Part shown: one piece after another, positions 9,855 to 21,224 of the stretch
How the letters are laid out: each line of letters starts with the position of its first letter
Numbering within the stretch: position 1 is the first letter of the stretch
From: Hymenopellis radicata
Taxonomy: Eukaryota > Basidiomycota > Agaricomycetes > Agaricales > Physalacriaceae
Length of the DNA: 64,000 bases
Assembly (NCBI GenBank): GCA_015501595.1
Contig: JADNRX010000233.1
Span: forward strand, 1 to 64,000
Reading direction: 5' to 3'
The notes under the pieces: generated by a model
Database searches by the model: none
Told to the model about the DNA's origin: nothing
What the model saw: only the letters and a program-made list of their open reading frames with translations
Program-made: the position numbers and the translations under genes

Positions 9855-10941
9855 ATGCATATCACCGCGACTCGCGAGTTTGAGACAAGTCGCAAGTCCG
9901 GACTTCAGATATGCAAACTTGCACAAACTCAACCCACCAGACCCGGGTTTAGACTTGTAGCATGCTCTAGGTAGAGACCTCAACGAGTTCGCGGGTCATG
10001 CGGATACTCAAGTACTCGATCCGGCCGGGGGTCTCGGTTACTCGACTTGTTTGATCCGCAGATCAATAGCGAGTCGGATCATACAAGGATCGCGAGTACG
10101 GACTTAGCGGCACGAGTACTCGCTGCGAGTACTCGGTTTGACTCGCAAATATTTTTATTTTTATTTAAACCTAATTTACAAATTTTTTGCAAGTTGAACG
10201 GGCCCTTGGATGCCTCAAAACAACGATATGTAACTATTTCGCCCGATCCAGCTGATCGGGCCGAGATCCGAGAGTACGCATAAGCATGCGATCGGATGGT
10301 TTCTCCTGCATTCTACCACCACCACCACGTTCCACTACTGTCCGGGGAGCGACAATTGTCGCCCCTGCTGCTCTGACGAATGTCAGGCAGCCTGTGGGGC
10401 CCGGATCTGGGCTTTGGCTGTTTGCTGAGCCCGCTGCTGCTGTCTTTATGACAGCAGCGGACGACTACGACTACGACTGCTGGGATGACAATGAGGACAC
10501 GCATGGAGGACGATGACGATGAGGCGGATGACACATCGGGGAGGAGGAGGAGGTTCTGCGGACAGCTATGCGCTGACGACACCAACAACGGCCCACCACC
10601 ACCACCACTTCCACCACTCCCCACCACCACTCCCACCACTTCCACTACCCTTAGTCTGTGCTCATGCACGGCCAAGCATCCCCGGGCCATTGCACGGGGA
10701 CACTCGACGCACATGAATGAACTTTGGGTGTGGTTTGGGGGGGTGATCCGCGAGATCCGTCAATGACCCGGATCATGCACAAGTACTCGCAAATCTTGCG
10801 AGTACTCGACTCGTTTGACTCGCGAGTCAACGCGGGTCGAGTCAATCGCAGATCGCGGATTGAGGCTCTTAGCCTCGAGTACTCACCTTACGGATCACGA
10901 GTCAGACCCGGGTCTGACTCGTTGAGGTCTCTAGCTGTTGG

Positions 10942-13110
10942 GAAGTTGGAGTGTCGACGATGATGGTGGTAAGAGTGAGAGCTGTGATCGATCAGCAAGC
11001 TGTTCTCGATGTGTGCCAGTCCTCGTTCTCCTACAACACCACTGTGCTACTACTAGACAAGCTCATTGTATTTAATTTTACTAAGTTCTAATCTAGTAAC
11101 TGTGGCCTACTCGTATCACAGGTATGTAAGAGTAGGTCATGTTACATGGTGAGTTTTTCATAACTCACCGTGCAGCGCCTACAAAATCTATTTAGTATTG
11201 ACACCTGTATGCTCCAAATAGATGCATTTGCATGTATCATTAATTTATCGCGTCCTCAACAATGATTCTTCATTCATGCACGTTGACCATTCCACCAGCA
11301 ATTGTGCGGGGCCAGTCTCCATGTGTGATAGACTTACATGATGGTCCTATGTGCAGACACACTTCTGAGCTCGCCGCATCATCCTTCATTCATGCCTGCC
11401 GACCATCCCCGAGCAATTGCGCGGGGCCGGTCGACAGGCATGATAGTCAAAGGGAATGGTGAGAGGAGACACTCTAATATACAGCTACTCGCAGTTGAAT
11501 GGCCGTCGGCGACATGTCGTTCAGCGTCAGCAACATGCCTGGAAAATATTCCAACAAGGCCCCAGAGGTGAGACTGAGAGGCGATTGCGACGGCTAGAGG
11601 GTACAACAGCGCGAGAGGAGAAGAGGAGCGTAAGGTGTCGCCAGAGGTGCCAGCACGGATTTGACAAGCGGAAGCACAAGAGACTGTGAGATGCAGAATA
11701 GTGGAGGAAGGTCTCAGAAGATATCTGGAGACACGTCGTCGTTGACTTGCTGTTGAAGTAAGAGGCAGAGATGCTATCTATCACGCCTTGTGTCAGTGGG
11801 TGATGACCGAGATCGAATTCGATCATCTCTACTTCTTACTTACCACCAGCATGCTGCAGTCCGATTCTAGGATTCCCGCGGCTCTCTTCCTCCTCTCTCC
11901 CAATTTTGTTTTGGACATGCCTCTTGGGAAAATGGGCAGTAACCACCAACTGTCGTTCTGTTCAAGCATGACGCAACGGCGTAAGCCTCCGGGATGGAGC
12001 AGCAACACTTTCTGTAGACGACGCCAGCTACAAGAGGCCGGCAACGAGCCTGGAAGTGGGATGTGGGCTAGATGGCGTCGCGGACGCATCCCACCCAGAA
12101 TGGTGTGTATTTCTTCATTTCATCGTCTTGAAACTTATGCCATGCAGGTCATCGCCAGTTCAGGGATATTTGGAACGCCAAGGACTGCCGCAACGACGAC
12201 AGCAACTAAAAGAATGACGACCTTAGCGACTCGTTCATGCCATTAGCCTTGACCAAGCCGCGACGTAGGGTGATGTACGACATTTGCCGGAGAGACGTTC
12301 GACATGCCGTAGATGATCGGACCAAGTTCCTGCGACCTTTCCTCCTTCCACCACAGCGCCTCAACGAGGTGTAGTGCTCACGGCCTTGGGACTTTTCGTG
12401 GGCCCTCTCGTGGTGTTTTTCTTTGTTTCCTCTTTCTATTTAGATCTATGACACGCGAGAACTTTCCGGCAGCTGTGAGATGACTTTCTTGCGTTCTGCT
12501 CTCTCTCGATGAGCGACGCCGTCGCGTGAGCCTCCAGCAGAGAGCAGCAATGTTTGGGAATGATGGGGACGGGCTTCAAGAGGCTGGATTAGCCCCTGCG
12601 CCATCTCAGTTGGACCTCCGACGAGGTTGGTTAGTTTTTGGGGCCTGGAGGGCGTGGCGCACGCATCCAGCCCCAAACAGTGCGTATTTCTTCAACTTTA
12701 TCTTCAATTTTCATTGAATTCCACCCATTTGCAGTAACCACAACGAGTTCGGCGGCAAAGCCTCCAACGAGGCGAGGAGTCAGATTTCGGGCTGGATGTG
12801 TGCGCGACGCCTTCCAGCTGAATCTGTATGTATCTCAGTGTTTCCTTTTCATTCTGACTGACCTCGGGCAGGCCCTTGTGCTCAACTGCAATCACATCCA
12901 GTCCCGCGACGATGATCGTCCCAGTGCATAGGTCCCGGTGAGGCAACACACGACGACTTCATCACCACAGCAACGAGACGTATAAGCCCCAGTGAGGCAG
13001 CTTACGACGACTCAGGACTTGACGGTGCTGCTCTCACGGCAACGAGACATGTCGACCCGCAAGGCTGTACGGACCACCACGACACCCTCTCCAGTGAATC
13101 AGTATCTATT
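10942..13110. other. GC-rich non-coding repeat region
   Basis: No reliable gene. The stretch contains repeated modules also found in non-coding hAT elements elsewhere: the hairpin block around CAATTG at 11291-11312 and 11407-11426, and variants of GTAAGCC...GAGGCAGC (about 11978, 12754, 12930, 12984). T-run and AG-like segments give a spurious intron-like look. I could not find its terminal repeats. The open frame at 11788-12246 has no domain I recognise. Confidence 0.4.
11390..11443. repeat. 54-bp near-perfect palindrome
   Basis: Outer arms TCATGCCTGCCGACC and GGTCGACAGGCATGA match in 14 of 15 positions as inverted repeats. They enclose a core CCCCGAGCAATTGCGCGGGG that is itself palindromic apart from one position pair. 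As RNA or extruded DNA this would be a long stable hairpin. Related cores occur at eight other places in the window. Confidence 0.8.
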
Positions 13111-13559
13111 CGCTACCGACCCGTACATGTCAGCTTTGTCGTCTGTTGTATGAACTGCCGATGGTGCTGGAATTCTTTGGAGAGTTGCTTTTCGGGTTCA
13201 GACAGATTATTCTTGCTGCCAGTGTGCATAGAAAGCTGTTTTCACTTGATTCCAGTAATGGGACATTGTGTGGAGCTTAGTTGTGAATCTGGGTTGGGCC
13301 GTGGAGGTTATTGCCCATCCACTGCGACAGTAGACGTCCGTTCGATTGTAGGCTGGCTCTAAGACTACACATCAAGTGTAACTGTATGCTACCAAATGGA
13401 AGTTATGTTAGTTGAATTATGTTGCCCGAAGTTGAAGCATGTATTCTGAATGTGTTTGAAGTTATTTCAGTTGTATCATATATGCTTGAGTCAACTCCTA
13501 AAGACTTACAGCAACTCTCAGTCGAGGGTGATTCCCAAGTTGATTATTGAAGGCTTGTA

Positions 13560-14480
13560 TCAACTTTGATAGAGGCAGGATCCCTAAGTTGCGTCAAGTT
13601 ACTTTTAGTTATCTCTGGCGGCTTAGGCCTCTTAGGTCAATCAGTAGATAGGGGTCTAAACTTAAGTCAACCAGATGCCAAGGTGCTTTTCCTGATGTCG
13701 ACGAACAAGTACAAGATATACATGGGCCGTGTCTCTGGCGCGAAGGAATTCAGAGCCTTTGTGACTCTTAAAGGCGTAGAAGGTATGCTCAATCCTATTT
13801 TTTCCTTACATTCAGCTTACTACACGACAGGGCTCGTACATGTCTCCAATATACTAACCGGTATGCATGCCAACTCTGCAATAATCACATCAACTTAGCC
13901 ATCACATCAACTTAGCCATCACTGCCCCGTCGCCGTCGTTATTCACACCCAAGGGAGAAACAGTTCTTGCCCTCCAGAATCCTTACGCTTCTCGGTCTTT
14001 GGCACCCCCCGTTCCTTTTGTCTGGACTGCGCGACACCAACCGTTCATACTGTCCAAGCAACTCCTGACGCAATAATTAAAGCATATGTGGCCTGGAACG
14101 TACCGTCGTCGACTGGCCGCAGTCGCGAACTCCGTCTTCTACCACTATGACCTCGTAAGTCATTTCCCGTGTTCTCCTTCTGTTTTCGTGCTTATTCATC
14201 TTGTTCCAGCACTGTTCCTTGACTACATCATCGTACCCTTGCACATCGGGCCTCTGGCTACTGTTGACACCGTCCTTCATAGCTACCCTAGTATGTCTTT
14301 CCTTACTCTTCTAATTAGCAACGGCTTATAATTTCTTAGTTCAACTTCGAATGCGAGCCCTCGACCACCGGTATAGCTGGCGCCTGTTCTCTCCTCATTG
14401 TCCACCTCCCGTCATCGCCACTATTGCCAACATCACCTTTGACATATGTAACACACATGTGGCGTGCCGTCGTCTACCAT
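13560..14480 (+). pseudogene. Decayed exon-intron remnants, unknown gene
   Basis: Protein-like stretches (for example KYKIYMGRVSGAKEFRAFVT near 13711-13770 and VWPGTYRRRLAAVANSVFYHYDL near 14085-14155) alternate with GT-AG segments typical of fungal introns. No continuous reading can be made, and two tandem copies of a short CACATCAACTTAGCCAT phrase occur at about 13886-13919. I do not recognise the family. Coding origin is an inference. Confidence 0.25.
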
Positions 14481-14859
14481 GGGCCTTATGAGCTACTAGT
14501 ATTCACTCACAGATGATGCTTAGAATGGCGGGCAGTAGTTTAAATGGTCTCTGGTATCCTTGGGTGTAGACAGCAGGCTTACTGCTATCCAATCGAACAG
14601 GTACGGCTACTACCTCCTTTGTGGCAACGGCTAGAGATGTGATCATGATTGTCTGAGACTTTGTGTTATATAGAGTTGTAGAGATCGGCACAAGTAGCAA
14701 ATACTTGCGAGTACTGGCAAGTAATTTGATCACCTGGGTGGTGCCGCATTTGGCACCCAGATGGCAAGTACTTGTTTCCCACGGGTGGTGCTGCGGGTGG
14801 CAAGTACGAGCTCAGCGAGGCAAGTACTTGTTTAGTACTTACAGATAGGTAGCTATATA

Positions 14860-15114
14860 CTGTACTATTACATGCAAGTCTTCGCATAACGGGTAACGGG
14901 GACCTGTGAAATGAAGAGTTCGTGCTACCATAACGCATAACAGCCAAAATTGGGCCCCAGGTAAGGCCCAAAAAGGAAATTTTTTAAGGCAGCGGCTATC
15001 GCCACCGCTCCCGCCTGCCCATATAAGGAAATTGGACCCTGAATGAAGAGCAATGTCTGTGAAGAGTATGCGTAATGGGTAACGCCCCATGAAGACTAGG
15101 TTGTAATAGTACAG
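14860..15114. mobile_element. Tc1/mariner-like MITE (ATTACA subtype)
   Basis: Ends CTGTACTATTACATGCAAG and inverted TTGTAATAGTACAG, flanked by TA. It is related to the copies at 28536, 34499 and 48862. Confidence 0.75.
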
Positions 15115-15300
15115 TATTATTAATGATTTATCAAAAATTATTTGAGGTCAAACGACCTTAACATCATTGAAAAACGACGTAGTCGAAGAATTTCCGAGAT
15201 CGCCGAACGTCCCAGCAGTTGCCGGATAACGATCGATCCGCTCTGATCTCAATCTTTTGCCTCCTCCCATCACAGCACAATGATAACATTGTGCTGTGTG

Positions 15301-15322
15301 GCCCCAGAACTTCGTCTGGGGC
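15301..15322. repeat. GC-rich hairpin
   Basis: Perfect 8-bp arms GCCCCAGA and TCTGGGGC around a six-base loop (ACTTCG). It is repeated almost exactly at 25814-25835 in element C, and a decayed inverse lies near 33480-33503 in element I. Confidence 0.8.
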
Positions 15323-16160
15323 TTAATTTACTTCTCCTCTTCGTGTTTTGTTGCTTTTGTGGTGCGGTTTGGCTTCGCACCGGCTGCTGCGCCCTCGGAT
15401 ATGTTCCGAGGTGCATTCTGATGTTTGTCTTTACAACAACACCAATTTATCGAGGACCCGCAGTGCGTAAGCCCTCACAAGCGAGGCAGCAATGATACTG
15501 GATCATTTTCTTTGGATTCTCGTATGTGGTTGGCTATCTGCCAGCTCGCCGCCTTGCAATACACTGGTGCTCATCTATATGATGGCACCAGTTCAACGGG
15601 GCCCGGAACGTGCAGCGCTCGTCTTTATGATGGTGCCGATTGACGATGTCCACATTACTGGAGGTGTGGTCAGTGACTGGGGCTAGACGGCGTCGCAGAC
15701 GCATCCAGCCTCACAGGCGCGTATTTACTACATCTTTGCTTTTCTTTTCTTGTTTACATCGCGCAGTCTGTTCTCGCCTGCCTCACGTCCAGCATCTCCT
15801 TGTGCCCGGCATCTCCTCATGATTACCATCTCCTCGCTGCCACTGTTTCCCTTACCCACATCCGCATTTATGCACTTTGTTGAGCCGCGGTTCTTGCTCT
15901 CGCAAGTGGCCGGGGGCTCACAAATGTGTATCGTGCACGTCTCTAACCCCCGTGCAATTGCTCGAGGGTCGGTGGCGGGCACGAATCATGGGCAGAATGT
16001 GGGCAAGTACTTGCCGCCCGGATGGTGCAAATACTTGCCTTTCGAGCAAGTACTTGCGGGTGGCAAGTATTTTTCCAGGTGGCAAGTCCGGCTTTTGGGT
16101 AGCAAGTATTTGCCGGATGGGTGCCGGATGCACCCGGGTATACACTCGTGCCAATTTCTA

Positions 16161-17100
16161 TGGAGTTGGACGTTGAGCCTGGGCATCCTTTATGGCACTA
16201 GTAGATCCGCCTCAGAGGAATTTGAAGAACTCTGAGTCGGACAAGGATTTGGAATGGATGATGGAGAAGGCTGAGTGGTGTGCACGCATTTGAGTGCGTC
16301 TTCGAGAAGGATAGTCATCGGTTCAGTCAGAACCGCATGTCTGGTGTAGGTGCAGTTGCACTAGACTTCGTCTCTGGGAGCGGAATCGGCTCCTCGACAA
16401 TGGAACGATAAGTGCATTGACGACATTGAACAATTTCTCGTTTACTTCCAGTGAGTCTGTGCCGCCGTTGATATTGGGCCGCTTGCAGATAATGATAAGT
16501 TCACCGTGCCGTGTTTCCGTGAGAAGGATGAGTAGTGATTTAAATAGTATGATTTAAAACATAACATGATTTAAATAAATCTCTTTTAAATCATAGATTT
16601 GTAAAGTAGGGGACACTCATAGCCAACCTATATCCCAAATCGGGACAGATTTCAGTAAATCACTTCCTGTAATCCATGTAGGACTCTAGGGCAGAATTCC
16701 TCTGGTTAATCTTTTTAGATAGCTAATAAGAGTGTGCAAACCAAAAACAAAAGAAATCCATCTAGGTAGAGGTGAGTTATTTCTGATGCAAGAAAAATAC
16801 TGCCATCAGAGACAATGCCATCAATTTCGAAATAACACAGGATTGTGTAAAGGTGTTTGAAAATGTAACATATTTAAATCATGGTTTTAAATTAAGTAAT
16901 TTAAGGAAAGGTTTTTTTAAGGTTCGTCTACTTACAATCTGGTTATCTGTGAGACTATAAGGCTTCAGTATGTTATATAGTACTGCAATAGTTATTTTAA
17001 ATCAATCCTTACTTTAAATCAAAGTGCAATTCAGACTATGATTATTTAATAAATTCTTATATCTCTACTGGTGATCCTCTCCTTCCTCATTTCCCTACCT
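16161..17100. other. No gene recognised
   Basis: Composition shifts from GC-rich to AT-rich at about 16530, and ATTTAAAT-like words recur at 16536-16600, 16870-16910 and 16995-17050. No domain or delimited repeat was identified. Confidence 0.4.
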
Positions 17101-17149
17101 TAATGAAACCCCCACACTTCAAAATATTGAAGATGGAAAATCAACACTG

Positions 17150-18167
17150 TTGAAACATTTTCATGACGACACCTGTGGCTTCGACACAATTTCTTACTCT
17201 TGGGTTGTTGCAATGAAGAATGAATCATTGCGCAACCTGCTCAACGAGTGCTTGTATCAGTGTGATGTTCCCACAACGTGGCTCCTGATGTTTATCATAG
17301 GAATCCCAAAGATGGGGCCTGATAGAGACCCACACGACCCGGCCGACTATCGTGGCATTGGCCTTCAGAGCTGCCTGCTCCGCTTCGTGTCGTTGATTTT
17401 TAATATAAAGTTAATGCGGGCTGTCGAGCTGACAAACTTGCTGCCACCCTCTCAAAATAGGTTCAGGCCTGGGTACTAGAGACGGACGCGAGTATAGAGT
17501 ATAAAAAATACTCGTGAATAAATGTGTACTCATTGTGTGAGTTAAGAGTATACTCGCGAATGAGTAGAGTAGAGTCTAGAGTATTTGGTGAGTACCGAAT
17601 CTACCTCTAGTGCCATGAGTATTCAGTAAACTCATACTCATGAATACTCATCACTTCATCTACATGCAATAGCTCAGCAGATATGTTGTAAGCCTGCTCT
17701 ATCTTTACCTCTAGTCTCAATAAAAGTCCTTACTAATATAAATACGACTCAATATCCTACTTGCTAGCTTAAATAGATCTGCCGACTGTCTAATTTGGTG
17801 AGTATACTTGAGTATTTATATACTCAAGACTCATGAATACTCGCGAGTAGAGTCTTGAGTAGAGTAGAGTCTTGAGTAGAGTCGTGAGTCGTGAGTATTG
17901 GTCTTGAGGCATGAGTTATTCGCATGATGAGTATGAATATACTTGAGTATAGGCTCGCGTCCGTCTCTACTGGGTACCATGCCAACAACAATGTCTTCGT
18001 CCTGCACACACTGATTAAACAAGCTCGTGCCTGAAACAAAACATTGTATATCATATTTATTGACATTTCAAACGCCTTCGCAGCAATGAATCATGCCTAC
18101 CTTTGGCTCAAGCTGGCAAATGTCGGTTTGACTGGAGGATACTTTGATTGGATCCGCACACTTGGAA
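17150..18167 (+). pseudogene. LINE-type reverse transcriptase fragment
   Basis: This is a piece of a non-LTR retrotransposon reverse transcriptase. Visible motifs are DPADYRGIGLQS, LLPPSQNRFRPGY and, after the inserted element, HANNNVFVLHTLIKQARA and IIFIDISNAFAAMNHAYLW, matching the fingers and palm regions (motif A carries the FIDISNAF Asp). A hAT MITE (17477-17969) splits the gene at the GY/HA codons. In-frame stops, including one before NKTLYII, and the absence of the YxDD region show it is dead. A further MITE at 18170 ends the readable part. Confidence 0.75.
17477..17969. mobile_element. hAT MITE, family E
   Basis: 16-bp ends TAGAGACGGACGCGAG and exact inverse CTCGCGTCCGTCTCTA, 493 bp, with the exact target duplication CTGGGTAC at 17469-17476 and 17970-17977. 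The interior is made of ACTCATGAGTACTC-like subterminal words. A second copy lies at 46284-46786. Removing it restores the reverse transcriptase reading across the junction. Confidence 0.92.
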
Positions 18168-18169
18168 TA

Positions 18170-18400
18170 CTGTACACTTTCATTCAATTTGTCGGACCAT
18201 GTGACCTATAACCGGTCCGACGAAATTATAGTTTCGACAAATTACCATATATGGTAATTCCTGCCGCTGTAAAACAGCGTCGGAAGGCTGGTGGGGGCTC
18301 TGCTAATGATTTTTTGGATTTTCACTGTGACTGCTGTGACTTTTCGTCGATTTCGGGTTGTCTATGACCCGTGATCGATGAATTGAATTAAAGTCTACAG
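18170..18400. mobile_element. Tc1/mariner-like MITE
   Basis: CTGTACACTTTCATTCAATT...GAATTAAAGTCTACAG between TA dinucleotides. First of three MITEs lying almost end to end. Confidence 0.7.
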
Positions 18401-18499
18401 TAATCTATTTAGGAACTCCAGTTCGTCACCTTTATGACGTGAACCCTCCTCAGCCCGGTCATTCGACCGGAGGGTAGTTCGACCTTAAGAGTCTAAGTA

Positions 18500-18808
18500 C
18501 TGTACACTTTAATTCAATTTGTCGATCATGGGTTACAGAGGATCCGAAATTGATGAAAAGTCACAAGAGTCACAGCAAAAATTGAGAAAAGTCCCCGGGG
18601 GGCCCCGCCAGCCTCCCGCCGCGATCTGATGAAATGTCACCAAGGTCACAGTAAATTTGGTGAAAAATCCCCCAGTGGGGCCCCCGCTGGCCTCCCGACA
18701 CAGCTCTGCCGCATCAGCTATTATCAGATATAGTAATCTAACGAAACCAAATTTTCATCATGCTGGTCACAGGTCACATGGCATGACGAATTGATCGAAA
18801 TAGTACAG
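18500..18808. mobile_element. Tc1/mariner-like MITE
   Basis: CTGTACACTTTAATTCAATT...GATCGAAATAGTACAG between TA dinucleotides. The interior shares the GGGGCCCCCGCTGGCCTCCC block with the MITE at 7607. Confidence 0.7.
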
Positions 18809-18817
18809 TACTCAATA

Positions 18818-19071
18818 CTATAGTGTTTCAACTATTAATTCTCATATTGGATTATGGGGCCTCATGAAGGGAAGCTATACATACTAGATATTGCATCACA
18901 GCCAGCATTTTCAGGGTCACCTCACTCAAAAAGGAAATTTTCAGGCCTGCTTAACGGCGAGCATGTCCCAATTGGGTAATTCCCGCCTTTGTGCCTGATC
19001 GCGAAGCTGTTCGCTGTAGGTTCACACCATATCGAGTCACAGGCCACGAAGTTATAGTTGAAACGCTACAG
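18818..19071. mobile_element. Tc1/mariner-like MITE
   Basis: CTATAGTGTTTCAACT...AGTTGAAACGCTACAG, with TA on both sides and one substitution in the left end. Same subtype as 6672-6915. Confidence 0.7.
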
Positions 19072-19303
19072 TAGTATTGTTCTATACAATCTAATCTAGC
19101 GAAGAGCCTCTACTTAAGATAATACAAATAATCTAAATAATCTACAGACTGTCTAGGGATGATCTAATGATGGATGAATGCAATATCCAATATATATACA
19201 AGGTCAGATCAGGAAGGTAAAGAGTCCGTTCGTGGAAGCCAGCAATCACGATTGGTACTGCTCAATCAACTAAGATGTTATGCACACCCAATGATGTACT
19301 CTT

Positions 19304-19389
19304 AACTAGTTTCAGCCTCTTATAAGAGGCCACCGAAATACATTTCAGACTGTATATTACAGTCTTGTAATTAGAGGCTGAAACTAGTT
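19304..19389. mobile_element. Very short MITE-like hairpin
   Basis: 86 bp with perfect 17-bp inverted ends AACTAGTTTCAGCCTCT. No coding capacity. Confidence 0.55.
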
Positions 19390-19559
19390 TCAAGCTACCT
19401 GCCCAAAGTAATAGGACCCTCCAGTGCGCTTTCCTAATAAAGATGACTTACCGGGAGGTGGCCTGCTGCCTAGCCTAGGATCTATTAATAGGCCTAGCTG
19501 TGCCTTGGATCTGGCAGGGCTCTGCAGGGTCCATTGATGGATGGATCAAATTTTGATAG

Positions 19560-20474
19560 GATGTGAGAAATGGTTCCTAGGATTGATGGATTAATGGATG
19601 GGACCTAGGGAGATGGGAGATAGCCTTTGTGGCGCATTTTTGATTAGATCAGCACTGAGCAGGATGGGGTGGGCATTGATGAATGCTGCTATAGGGGATG
19701 GCTGTTGGGGTGATGAAAACCTTTTTTATAGTTTTTTGGGCTGGGAATCCAATGGTGTAAACCATTTTGCAATAGTTTCAAAACTGGAGGAGATATTAGG
19801 GATGCAAAAATGCGCCATACTTCTAGTAGGCCTTGTACATAGCCTATAGCCTTGGGACTTTGATACCTTCTAGAGATACTATAGAGCGATATCTGATATC
19901 ATTTTCAGGTAATTTTATGAAAAGGTTCAAGAGATATATCAGGATGACTGCTCTAGGGCCACCAGGGATGTAGCATAGGATCTTGCTACTCTGGAGACCT
20001 GAGACTTTGATACATCGTTTATAGTGCTAATAAACCTTTATTTATGATATGGAGAGTGTCCCCAACCCAGTAGTCCATGTATAGATAGGTCCCTAATGCT
20101 GTTTTAGGCATTTTCGCATTTTTGGTTATTTAACATAGGGATACCTCTCTAAATTGTACTGGGCTACCTTTAGACATTCATTTACAACCTTTTCACAAAA
20201 GGAACCATGTTCTTCCTCCCCACCGGAGTTTTGATCAAAATTCCCACGCTCCAGAGGGAGGATCGTCCACTCAATTTAATGTGTCTCACATATGCCACTA
20301 CCTGTATTTCTTCTGTAGGACGTGTATATATATTATATGTATGATCTCCAGGTGTCAGACCAGTAGATTAATGAAGTAATCAGGTCAGGAAGTCATCCTA
20401 AGCTGTGCAGACCTACTTATCCTACATCAAAAAGGTCAGAAAAAAGTTCAAATTTGTCTGGATTTCTGACCTAA
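19560..20474. repeat. Family J repeat, partial copy
   Basis: Begins around GATTGATGGATTAATGGATG and includes TTTGTGGCGCATTTTTGATT, GATATCATTTTCAGG and CCGGAGTTTTGATC. The same sequence recurs at 22642-23660 (mixed orientation), twice as inverted arms in 29550-32516, and at 49011-49450. No open reading frame is conserved between copies. It appears to be a non-coding foldback transposon family. Confidence 0.6.
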
Positions 20475-20689
20475 TAGGGTTCGAAAGTCCGGTTAAGTCA
20501 GGTTAAGTGATCTTAATCTGAGTTAACCGGTGACCGAATCGGTCACGCAAATCCAGAATTTTGCCCGACCGTTAACCGTGACCGGTTAAGCAAGCTGACC
20601 GGTCAAATTAAGCCCGGTCAAGCAGTTTTAACCGGTTACGACCGTAGCTGAGTTAAGACTGGTTATGATCAGTCATGACCGTAACAAAA

Positions 20690-20773
20690 TGGCACAACTA
20701 GGTATTGAACACTAGACTTCGAAGGTAACCAGACATCAAGCAGCACTCACTTTACCCACTGGGCCATTTGGAC
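20690..20773 (-). tRNA. tRNA-like Pol III unit in family F
   Basis: On the minus strand an A-box match (TGGCCCAGTGGG) and a B-box-like GTGTTCAATACC are followed by GTGCCA and then TTTT (plus 20686-20689). The stems are too degenerate for an assigned anticodon. It lies 211 bp from the left end and points outward. The inverted copy is at 48490-48573. Confidence 0.35.
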
Positions 20774-21224
20774 ATGCTTACGGTGAATCCTGAGACTTCA
20801 TCATCGTTCCATCCCCGAAAGGTAAGAAAACTCGCTATGTTGGCGGACTGATCTTCATGCTTTATATTGTATTTACTTCACATTGTACGATTGAGCTTGG
20901 TAGAGCATCCCAGAAATGCACAGTTATAGGTATATATATATTTCCGTTAAGATACATGGCCCGTGTACTCACAAGTACTTCAATGTTAACAGTACTTACC
21001 AGCAACTCAGTAGTTACTTGTACGCAATCCTTTCACTAACCAAAAAATAGCTAAAAATGAAAGATGGTAAGAAACATTGTAGGAATGTATCCCGAGATAT
21101 CCGAGCAGCTAGAACGACTTCGTTCTTGCACCGTTCGTGTCCCGAGGTTGGTTCCGGCGCTGAAAATGCACCGGTCCGATCATCCGAATATGCACATCTC
21201 AACCTTCGACCACCACCATCTCGC

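Larger units (their letters stand above)
7432..9969. mobile_element. hAT element H carrying two further insertions
   Basis: Ends TAGAGCATGACACGAGTTT and inverted GACTTGTAGCATGCTCTA, with the exact 8-bp duplication GGTAGAGA at 7424-7431 and 9970-9977. The element's own DNA is only about 0.45 kb. The rest is a MITE (7607-7840) and a probable solo LTR (7995-9854). The duplicated target is itself the junction of B1 (GG of its TSD plus TAGAGA of its TIR), so H is younger than B1. Confidence 0.85.
7426..10933. mobile_element. hAT element B1 with nested insertions
   Basis: Family B ends are TAGAGACCTCAACGAG and inverted CTCGTTGAGGTCTCTA. The exact target duplication is GCTGTTGG at 7418-7425 and 10934-10941. 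Element H entered inside the first six bases of B1, so the rest of its left end resumes at 9972. Without H, B1 is about 970 bp: palindromic ACTCGCGAGT-type subterminal words at both ends and a GC-rich centre with CCA/CAC triplet runs (10310-10660). The centre contains the hairpin block CCCCGGGCCATTGCACGGGG (10680-10699). Open frames in the centre are triplet-repeat artefacts. Confidence 0.85.
14679..16160. mobile_element. hAT element D, non-autonomous
   Basis: Ends TAGAGATCGGCACAAGT and inverted TAGAAATTGGCACGAGT. The target duplication TAGAGTTG (14671-14678) versus TGGAGTTG (16161-16168) matches in 7 of 8 positions. Subterminal zones are filled with the palindromic word GCAAGTACTTGC. The centre is GC-rich and non-coding, with a hairpin at 15301-15322, a GTAAGCC...GAGGCAGCA motif at about 15468-15491, and the CAATTG hairpin block at 15947-15967. 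A MITE (14860-15114) is nested in the left part. Confidence 0.8.

Noticed and set aside
10313..10766. Open frames rich in Pro, Thr, His or Arg in B elements
   Set aside because: They come from CCA/CAC triplet runs open in several frames on both strands, with no conservation between B1, B2 and B3.
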